The position numbers were made by a program, and so were the translations under genes. Below are positions 1 through 5,210 of a stretch of 6,360 bases of DNA, in pieces. The stretch spans positions 1 to 6,360 of the forward strand of contig JAICGL010000252.1 in the NCBI GenBank assembly GCA_025923175.1. The letters are read 5' to 3'. Source of the DNA: Acidimicrobiia bacterium (GTDB taxonomy: Bacteria; Actinomycetota; Acidimicrobiia; IMCC26256; BP-133). Every line of letters begins with the position of its first letter. Position 1 is the first letter of the stretch. Below the pieces are notes generated by a model, which saw only the letters and a program-made list of their open reading frames with translations, was not told where the DNA came from and ran no database searches.

Positions 1-363
1 GACCGGCGGAAGCTCGACCTGGGGGCGATGGGCGAGGACCTGGCGGTCGCCTGGTACACGCGCCACGGCTACCAGTTGCTGGGCCGCAACTGGCGCTGCC
101 GGGACGGAGAGCTCGACCTCGTCGTCAGCCGCGACCGCTGCGTCGTGTTCTGCGAGGTCAAGACCCGGAGCGGAACCGGATTCGGGCTCCCGGCCGAGGC
201 CGTGACGAGCGAGAAGCAGCGGCGTCTCCGGCGGCTGGCCACCCGGTGGCTGGGGGAGCGGACGGCGTCGGGGGGCTTCGCCGAGGTGCGCTTCGACGTC
301 GCCTGCGTGACCCTCCGGGCGGGCGCCGAGCCCGCTCTGGACGTCATCGAAGCCGCCTTCTAA
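1..363 (+). CDS. yraN: YraN / UPF0102 family protein, partial at the 5' end
   Basis: This is a small soluble protein of the YraN (UPF0102) family, which has a PD-(D/E)xK nuclease-like fold. Its cellular role is not firmly established, and it is usually encoded next to comM and dprA. The frame is open from the first base of the window, giving 120 residues to the TAA stop. Numbering from base 1, visible hallmarks are LGAMGEDLA (7-15), the GRNWR segment (28-32), GELDLV (36-41) and CEVKTRSG (51-58). The putative metal-binding pattern is D39 with E52-x-K54. An ATG lies at base 28, but the conserved LG--GE motif begins before it, so the true start is probably just upstream of the window. Family members are usually about 115-130 residues, so little is missing. 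No partner gene in the same direction follows closely: the next gene begins 115 bases later behind its own apparent promoter. Family assignment is firm; the start is not visible. Confidence 0.93.
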   Translation, partial: DRRKLDLGAMGEDLAVAWYTRHGYQLLGRNWRCRDGELDLVVSRDRCVVFCEVKTRSGTGFGLPAEAVTSEKQRRLRRLATRWLGERTASGGFAEVRFDVACVTLRAGAEPALDVIEAAF

Positions 364-381
364 AGGCTTCTCCGGCCCCGC

Positions 382-400
382 CGGTCCGGTGGATGGACCG
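382..400 (+). other. Weak hairpin downstream of yraN
   Basis: CGGTCC (382-387) and GGACCG (395-400) can form a 6-bp stem with a 7-base loop, 18 bases after the yraN stop. No run of T follows, so it does not look like a classic intrinsic terminator. It could still end or stabilise the yraN transcript. Confidence 0.25.
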
Positions 401-407
401 CTCGGCG

Positions 408-436
408 TCGACATTCTGTGATTTCTGTCCTATTTT
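408..436 (+). promoter_or_regulatory. Candidate sigma70-type promoter for the large secreted protein
   Basis: TCGACA (408-413) matches five of six bases of the -35 consensus. TATTTT (431-436) matches four of six bases of the -10 consensus. They are exactly 17 bases apart, within the only AT-rich patch in this part of the window (about 411-450). Transcription would begin near 443, leaving a leader of about 36 bases before the ATG at 479. The match is by eye only, and high-GC actinobacterial promoters are often degenerate. Confidence 0.4.
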
Positions 437-460
437 GTGTGTTGTGTTAACCAGTGTGAT

Positions 461-467
461 GGAGGGG
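461..467 (+). promoter_or_regulatory. Ribosome binding site deciding the start at 479
   Basis: GGAGGGG is a strong Shine-Dalgarno match upstream of ATG 479. Counted from GGAGG the spacing is 13 bases, longer than the usual 5-9, so initiation may be moderate. It supports ATG 479 over the in-frame GTG at 437, which has no purine-rich site in front of it and would lie upstream of the predicted transcription start. Confidence 0.6.
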
Positions 468-478
468 TCAACGCAGCC

Positions 479-586
479 ATGAGGACATCCCGGTCATCTG
501 GGTTCGGACGTCGCCGGCGCATCGTGGCGGTGGCGGGCACGATGGCGGTGGTCGCCGCGCTGGGGGGCTGGCCGGTGGCGAAAGCC
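479..586 (+). other. Signal peptide of the large secreted protein
   Basis: Residues 1-36 show a basic n-region with four consecutive arginines (11-14), an uninterrupted hydrophobic core (IVAVAG to about residue 30) and the -3/-1 pattern A34-K-A36 before G37. The arginines resemble a twin-arginine motif only loosely, lacking the S/T before RR and the F-L-K after it. Sec export is the simpler reading. Confidence 0.88.
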
Positions 587-3500
587 GGTCCCGGCACGCT
601 GGACCGCATCAGCATCCCCGATGCCGGCGGTGAGCGGAACGTGCTGCCGACGGGCAGCTCGCTGCAGTGCAACGCCCAGAACGCCGGGAAGTGCACGAAG
701 CGGGTGGTGGCCCTCGACACGGCCGCCAACAAGATCCGGGTGGCCTGGGCCTCGGCTGCCAACAACCTGGTGCCGAATGACAACAACGGGAAGGTCGACA
801 TCTTCCTCACGACCCTGACCCCGTCGGCGGCCGGCGCCCCGCCCACGATCGACTCGGTCGAGCGGATCAACATCGGCCCCGCGGGGGTGGAGGCGAACGC
901 CGACAGCGGAGGCCCTTCGATCAGCCCCAACGGTCAGTGGGTGGCCTTCGACTCGCTGGCGTCCAACCTGGTCAACAACGACACCAACTCGGCGAATGAC
1001 GTCTTCACCTACAACGTGAACACGAAGGCGCTCTACCGGGTGAGCGTGGCGCAGGCCCCGGCCACTGAGGGCACCGGCGCCAGCTTCGCGCCGTCGGTCG
1101 CCGACGACGGGTCGACGTCGTACACGTCGTACAACGCTCTCGTCCCGGGGGCCACGACGGCCTTCCAGCAGGTTTACGTCCGCAAGAGCCCGGCGGCCTC
1201 GCCGTCGACCGTGCTCGTGAGCGCCAACAACGGGAACACGTCGTCGGGTAACGCCCCGAGCCTCGAGTCGACGATCAACGCGGCGGGGAACAAGGTCTCC
1301 TTCACGACCCAGGCTGATGACACGGTCGCGGCCGGGTCGAAGACCAAGGGCATTCCCGACATCGTCATCCGCGACCTGGCCGCCAGCACCTCGAAGCTGG
1401 TGTCGCGCGATGCCAAGGCGGGGGCGGCGTCGCTCAGCCCTGATGGGTCCACCGTCGCCTTCATCGCTGAGGCCATCGGCCCGAACAAGGGGATCTACAA
1501 GGTCTCGACGGGCGGCGGCACGGCCGGGCCCGGTGACTACACGGCCGCCTGCACGTCGGCCGCCTGCCAGGCGAAGCCCAAGGCCGCCGTGCTGCCGTCC
1601 CTCAACGGCAACGGCTCCGTCGTCGCGTTCCAGTCCTCGGCCAAGTACAACGACCTGCAGATCAACAGTGACCAGGTCTGGACGGGCCCGTCCGCCATCA
1701 CGCTGGTCAGCCACGACCGGGTCGACGCCACCAAGCCGGCCAACGCCCCGGCGGTCAACCCGTCGATCAGCCCGGACGGCACCTATGTCGCCTTCGAGTC
1801 GTCGGCCGACAATCTGGTGGGCGACGACTTCAACGGCGCTGTCGACATCTTCCTCGCTCAGCCCGCCGCCCCCGGCGCCACCGTGCGGGTGAGCGTTCCG
1901 AGCAGCGGTGGCGAGGCATCGGGGTTTGCCCCGTCGCCCACCGCGCCGCCCGCCGTCTCGGCCGACGGCAACATCGTGGCGTTCGAGTCCGACTCCTCCA
2001 ACCTGGTGAACGGGGACACCAACGGTGTGACCGACATCTTCGTCCGGGACCGGGGCACCGGCCACACCGAGCGGGTCAGCGTCGCCACCGATGGAACGCA
2101 GGGCAACAAGGGCAGCTTCCGGCCCGGGCTCAGCGCCGACGGACGGTTCGTGGTGTTCGAGTCGGCGGCCAGCAACCTGTTGGCCGGCGGTGGGGACAGC
2201 AACAACGTGAAGGACGTCTTCCTGCGCGACCGTCAGACCAACGAGACCAAGCGGATCAGCGAGTCGAACGCGCCTTCGCCGAGTCAGAACCCTTCCATCA
2301 GCCCCAACGGCAAGTTCATTGCCTTCGACTCCAACGGCAACTTCGGGCCGATCCAGGGCCGGAACACGAACGTGACCAACGTGTTCCGCTACAGCAACCA
2401 GGCGGCCGGCGGGGACGGCTCGATCCTCATGGTCAGCACCCAGCCGCCGGGCAAGAACAACCCGTCCCGGCAGGCCCCCAACGGCAAGTCCAGCTTCCAG
2501 CCGGCGGTGGCCAACGAAGGGTCGGTTGCCTTCCTGTCCGACGCCACCGGTCTCACCGGATTCGACGGTGACGATCCGCCCGGGGCCAAGCCCAACTACA
2601 CCGACGTGTACGTCGCGCTGCCGAACGCCACGGTCATCAAGGCGTCGATGAGCAACAGCACGTACCAGGGCGCCGACGGAAACCCGCACCAGTCCCCGGC
2701 GACGGGTGACAGTTACCGCCCCTCGATCAACGGCGACGGCACCAAGGTGGCCTTCGCCTCCGACGCGACCAACCTGCCGACGGCCGGTGCCGACCAGAAC
2801 CCCGACACCGACGTTTTCTTCCGCGACATTCCCGCCGCTGCCGTGCGCCTGGTCTCCCAGCCGCCCAGTGGGGCGCCGGGCGGCGCCAGCACCTCGCCGT
2901 CCATCAACGCCGATGGTTCGGTGGTGGCCTTCGTCTCCTCGGCGCCGAACCTCGTGTCGGGCGACAGCAATGGCCAGCCTGACGTATTCGTCACGAACAT
3001 GTCGAACGGCGGGATCAGCCGCGTGAACCTCCGCCCCGGAGCAGAGGGTTTCCAGCCGGACGCCCCTTCTTACCAACCGGGCATCGCCGCCAACGGGCTC
3101 ATCGTGGCCTTCGGCTCGAGTGCGACGAATCTGGTCGACGGGGACGCCAACGGCGCCTACGACGTCTTCGTCCGGGTGCTCGGCGAGCTGCCCGCGCCCT
3201 GCACCAACTGCCCCGCAACTCCGGTGTACAGCGGGCCCGGCTACCGCTTCGTGTCGTCGGACGGCGGCCTGTTCGCCTTCGGTGACGCCAAGTTCTACGG
3301 CTCGGCCGGCGGAACGAAGCTGGCCAAGCCGATCGTGGGGATGGCGGCCACGCCGAGCAACGGCGGCTACTGGCTCGTCGCGTCCGACGGCGGCATTTTC
3401 GCCTACGGCGACGCGAAGTTCCACGGGTCGACCGGCGCGCTCAAGCTGAACAGCCCCATCGTGGGCATGACGGCCACGCCCTCCGGTGAGGGCTACTGGT

Positions 3501-3982
3501 TCGTCTCGGCCGACGGCGGCATCTTCTCCTTCGGCGACGCCAAGTTCCACGGTTCGATGGGCGGCCAGCCCTTGAGCAGGCCGATCGTCGGCATGATGTC
3601 GTCGGCGACGGGCAAGGGCTACTGGCTGGTTGCCTCCGACGGCGGGATCTTCTCCTTCGGCGACGCCAAGTTCCACGGCTCCACCGGGAACATCAAGCTG
3701 ACGAAGCCGATCGTCGGGATGGACCGGTCGGCGAGCGGCGACGGCTATCGCTTCGTATCGTCCGACGGCGGGATCTTCACATTCGGAGACGCCAAGTTCC
3801 TCGGCTCGATGGGCGGCAAGCCGCTTCCCCACCCGATCGTCGGCATGGCTCGAACCCGCCAGGGCGATGGCTACTGGCTGGTGTCCTCGGGCGGAGGCAT
3901 CTACAACTTCGGTGCCGCCGGCTTCCAAGGCCACACCGCCGACAAGAAGCTGGCCAACCCCATCGTGGCGATGGCGCACTAG
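479..3982 (+). CDS. Large secreted protein: PD40/TolB-like propeller repeats plus six C-terminal 42-residue repeats
   Basis: This is a 1167-residue exported protein of unknown specific function. Residues 1-36 form a signal peptide: a basic stretch with RRRR at 11-14, a hydrophobic core at 15-30, and an AKA|GP cleavage site after residue 36. Residues about 40-900 hold about fourteen PD40/WD40-like propeller repeats of the pattern 'PSIS-DG--VAF-S---NLV-GD-NG--DIFV-D----RVSV'. The 'DRISIP' strand near residue 41 could close the propeller. A short linker with C908-x-x-C911 leads to six 42-residue repeats (921-1167) that run to the stop. I see no catalytic motif, LPXTG signal or C-terminal membrane anchor, so it is probably released or held non-covalently at the surface. 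ATG 479 is chosen because a GTG start at 437 would place 14 unlikely residues (MCCVNQ...) before the signal peptide. The gene has its own apparent promoter and seems monocistronic. Such repeats usually mediate binding; substrate or partner cannot be read from the sequence. Confidence 0.95.
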   Translation: MRTSRSSGFGRRRRIVAVAGTMAVVAALGGWPVAKAGPGTLDRISIPDAGGERNVLPTGSSLQCNAQNAGKCTKRVVALDTAANKIRVAWASAANNLVPNDNNGKVDIFLTTLTPSAAGAPPTIDSVERINIGPAGVEANADSGGPSISPNGQWVAFDSLASNLVNNDTNSANDVFTYNVNTKALYRVSVAQAPATEGTGASFAPSVADDGSTSYTSYNALVPGATTAFQQVYVRKSPAASPSTVLVSANNGNTSSGNAPSLESTINAAGNKVSFTTQADDTVAAGSKTKGIPDIVIRDLAASTSKLVSRDAKAGAASLSPDGSTVAFIAEAIGPNKGIYKVSTGGGTAGPGDYTAACTSAACQAKPKAAVLPSLNGNGSVVAFQSSAKYNDLQINSDQVWTGPSAITLVSHDRVDATKPANAPAVNPSISPDGTYVAFESSADNLVGDDFNGAVDIFLAQPAAPGATVRVSVPSSGGEASGFAPSPTAPPAVSADGNIVAFESDSSNLVNGDTNGVTDIFVRDRGTGHTERVSVATDGTQGNKGSFRPGLSADGRFVVFESAASNLLAGGGDSNNVKDVFLRDRQTNETKRISESNAPSPSQNPSISPNGKFIAFDSNGNFGPIQGRNTNVTNVFRYSNQAAGGDGSILMVSTQPPGKNNPSRQAPNGKSSFQPAVANEGSVAFLSDATGLTGFDGDDPPGAKPNYTDVYVALPNATVIKASMSNSTYQGADGNPHQSPATGDSYRPSINGDGTKVAFASDATNLPTAGADQNPDTDVFFRDIPAAAVRLVSQPPSGAPGGASTSPSINADGSVVAFVSSAPNLVSGDSNGQPDVFVTNMSNGGISRVNLRPGAEGFQPDAPSYQPGIAANGLIVAFGSSATNLVDGDANGAYDVFVRVLGELPAPCTNCPATPVYSGPGYRFVSSDGGLFAFGDAKFYGSAGGTKLAKPIVGMAATPSNGGYWLVASDGGIFAYGDAKFHGSTGALKLNSPIVGMTATPSGEGYWFVSADGGIFSFGDAKFHGSMGGQPLSRPIVGMMSSATGKGYWLVASDGGIFSFGDAKFHGSTGNIKLTKPIVGMDRSASGDGYRFVSSDGGIFTFGDAKFLGSMGGKPLPHPIVGMARTRQGDGYWLVSSGGGIYNFGAAGFQGHTADKKLANPIVAMAH
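737..3172 (+). repeat. About fourteen PD40 / TolB-like beta-propeller repeats (protein level)
   Basis: Repeat cores run from VAW at residue 88 to DVFVRV ending near residue 900. I count fourteen units by the '(V)AF/W-S' strand and the following 'D-(I/V)-F/Y' strand. Blades 1, 2, 7, 8, 9, 12, 13 and 14 keep an acidic loop D-x-N-x-x-x-D before the I/V-F strand, as in GDTNGVTDIF and GDANGAYDVF. Blades 3-6 are much more diverged; blade 10 has N in place of both aspartates, and blade 11 is stretched. Fourteen blades would suit two seven-bladed propellers, but that division is inference. The repeats are conserved as protein and not as long identical DNA, pointing to old duplications. Confidence 0.85.
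3239..3979 (+). repeat. Six tandem 126-base (42-residue) repeats ending the large secreted protein
   Basis: Units begin at 3239, 3365, 3491, 3617, 3743 and 3869. The first five are exactly 126 bases and the last is 111 bases, ending at the stop codon, with no insertion or deletion between units. The consensus is GYW-VSSDGGIF-FGDAKFHGS, then a variable linker with a leucine, then PIVGM followed by 5-7 residues. Units 3 and 4 share a 32-base identical stretch (3521-3552 and 3647-3678), so the DNA is also similar. The last unit is degenerate: SDGG is SGGG, GDAKF is GAAGF and PIVGM is PIVAM. I recognise this as a recurrent C-terminal module of secreted actinobacterial proteins, probably a beta-propeller or similar all-beta fold; I do not know an assigned ligand. 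Confidence 0.96.
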
Positions 3983-3986
3983 CGCC
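3973..3986. terminator. Weak hairpin between convergent genes
   Basis: GGCGC (3973-3977) and GCGCC (3982-3986) form a 5-bp GC stem around the loop ACTA, spanning the stop codon of the large gene. Only TT follows on the plus strand and there is no T run on the minus strand, so this is at best a weak bidirectional terminator. It is the only hairpin I see close to the convergent stops at 3982 and 3992. Confidence 0.25.
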
Positions 3987-3991
3987 TTCAG

Positions 3992-4180
3992 CTACTGGCC
4001 AGCTTGGGGAAAGTGGTCTGGCACGAACCGCATGATGAGTGCGTCGAGCTTGCCTTCGACGCGGGCGAGGTCTTCCTTGTCGGGCTTCTTCGACAAGGCG
4101 ACCCATAGCGCCGTCGAGGACCCGACAACGCTGACCGTGATGCCGATGACGGCGATGAGTAGATCGACGCGGTCAACCAC
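3992..4180 (-). CDS. Small single-pass membrane protein, unknown function
   Basis: This is a 62-residue protein I cannot assign to a family. It has a short N-terminus (MVDRVD), one hydrophobic segment at about residues 7-29 (LLIAVIG to LWVAL), then a KKPDKEDLAR stretch and an amphipathic helix to about residue 53. The lysines after the membrane span suggest the C-terminal tail is cytoplasmic. The start is GTG at 4180, preceded by GGAGG at 4190-4194 (minus strand) with an ideal 9-base spacer. The gene lies 37 bases after the dprA stop in the same direction, so it is probably cotranscribed with comM and dprA. Its 3' end is 9 bases from the stop of the convergent secreted-protein gene. The clear membrane/charged-tail layout and good ribosome binding site favour a real gene, but its small size leaves doubt. 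No function is claimed. Confidence 0.68.
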   Translation of the reverse strand: MVDRVDLLIAVIGITVSVVGSSTALWVALSKKPDKEDLARVEGKLDALIMRFVPDHFPQAGQ

Positions 4181-4189
4181 GAGGGCAAA

Positions 4190-4194
4190 CCTCC
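4190..4194 (-). promoter_or_regulatory. Ribosome binding site of the small membrane protein
   Basis: On the minus strand GGAGG is followed by nine bases and then GTG at 4180. This is close to ideal spacing. It fixes the start of the 62-residue frame over the alternative frame that begins at 4212. Confidence 0.65.
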
Positions 4195-4217
4195 ACGGGG
4201 GCAGAGTACCAATTGGG

Positions 4218-5210
4218 TCAGACCGGCCAGACGAAGCCGCGGTCTCGTGTGGCGGAGCCGAGCGCGACGAGTTCCTCCACGGCCAGGGCGACCTGGCCGG
4301 GATCGAGACCGGTGCGGGAGGCGAGCTGGTCTGGGTGGGCAGCCTCGCCGGCGAGCGCTTTGAGGATCGCCTGGGCGGCGGTACTGGCCGGGGGACGCTC
4401 CGTGGCGCCGGGTGCGGTGCTCCAGAGACGGCGTGCGCCCGGGGTCATCCCGAGGGCGACGAGGACGTCGGACGGATCGAGCAACGGCTGCGCGCCATCA
4501 GCCAGGAGCGCGTTGCACCCTGCGGCGGCCGGATTGCGACGGGAGCCCGGCATGGCGAGAACAGGCCGCCCGTAGTCGAGCGCCCGCTCTGCGGTGATGC
4601 GCGACCCGCCGGAGAGCGTCGCTTCCACCACCACGACGACATCGGCGAGGGCGGCGATGATGCGGTTGCGCACCGGGAAGCGCCCCCGTTCGGGCCTCAC
4701 GCCGAACGGCTGCTCCCCGAGCACGACCCCGAAGCGGCGCACCCGCTCGAACAGAGCCCGGTGCCGCCGGGGATAGACGACGTCGAGTCCTGTCGCCACC
4801 ACTCCGACCGGCCCCGCCGGCGATGGCTCGCTCCGCTGCTCGGCGGCCTCCGCGGCCTGAATCGCTCCATGATGGGCTGCCCCGTCGATCCCTATTGCCA
4901 AGCCGGATACGACCGTGATGCCGGCGGCCCCGAGAAAAGCCCCGAGCTCCCACGCATCGGTCAACCCATGCACCGACGCTGCCCGCGTGCCCACCACCGC
5001 AACCCGAGGAGCCCTGAGGACTCCGGGCCGCTCCCCTTCGAGGAAGAGCACCTTGGGGGCGTGCGGGATGTCGTCGGCGATCGGAAAGTCAGGGTCACCG
5101 GGGGTCATGACGATCGTGCCCCGGCGCACTGCCCGGAGCGCCAGCGCCTGCGCCCGTTCAGCGTTCATCCCCGGCAAGCGGGCGAGCGTCGTTCCCGCGC
5201 CGTCGGTCAC
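4218..5210 (-). CDS. dprA: DNA processing protein DprA (Smf)
   Basis: DprA binds incoming single-stranded DNA in the cytoplasm and loads RecA onto it during natural transformation; many non-transformable bacteria also keep it. The protein has 330 residues. The Rossmann-like core shows PGDPDFP (37-43), APKVLFLEG (51-59), VGTRAAS (73-79), SGLAIGIDGAAHHGAI (102-117), ATGLDVVYPRRH (139-150), GRFPVRNRIIAALAD (176-190), SGGSRITAERAL (200-211) and PGSRRNP (221-227). The C-terminal winged-helix domain spans about 277-330. The N-terminus before PGDPDFP is only about 36 residues, so the SAM-like domain of longer homologues is shortened. The GTG start overlaps the comM stop as GTGA, with GAGG at 5218-5221 seven bases before it, indicating translational coupling. 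There is an extra segment at about 119-135 (QAAEAAEQRSEPSPAGP) where the family is normally shorter. Confidence 0.97.
   Translation of the reverse strand: MTDGAGTTLARLPGMNAERAQALALRAVRRGTIVMTPGDPDFPIADDIPHAPKVLFLEGERPGVLRAPRVAVVGTRAASVHGLTDAWELGAFLGAAGITVVSGLAIGIDGAAHHGAIQAAEAAEQRSEPSPAGPVGVVATGLDVVYPRRHRALFERVRRFGVVLGEQPFGVRPERGRFPVRNRIIAALADVVVVVEATLSGGSRITAERALDYGRPVLAMPGSRRNPAAAGCNALLADGAQPLLDPSDVLVALGMTPGARRLWSTAPGATERPPASTAAQAILKALAGEAAHPDQLASRTGLDPGQVALAVEELVALGSATRDRGFVWPV

Noticed and set aside
437..478. GTG at 437 as the start of the large secreted protein
   Set aside because: It adds MCCVNQCDGGVNAA before the signal peptide, lacks a ribosome binding site and would lie upstream of the predicted transcription start.
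459..482. Seven-codon leader frame (MEGSTQP) whose TGA overlaps ATG 479 as ATGA
   Set aside because: The overlap is suggestive of coupling, but the ATG at 459 has no ribosome binding site and such short frames arise by chance.
494..3979. Open reading frame of 1161 codons on the minus strand, opposite the secreted protein
   Set aside because: It mirrors the codon structure of the plus-strand gene. GC-rich third positions remove stops from the opposite frame, and the translation is low-complexity (G/R/V/H-rich) with no recognisable domain. The plus strand has a signal peptide and clear repeats.
3239..3979. Tandem DNA repeat considered as a CRISPR array or mobile element remnant
   Set aside because: The 126-base period is a multiple of three, lies in frame within one gene and encodes conserved protein repeats; there are no spacers of unrelated sequence.
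3988..4212. Alternative 74-codon minus-strand frame over the small membrane protein
   Set aside because: Its translation is serine/arginine-rich with no membrane span or pattern, while the competing frame has a membrane segment and a well-placed ribosome binding site.
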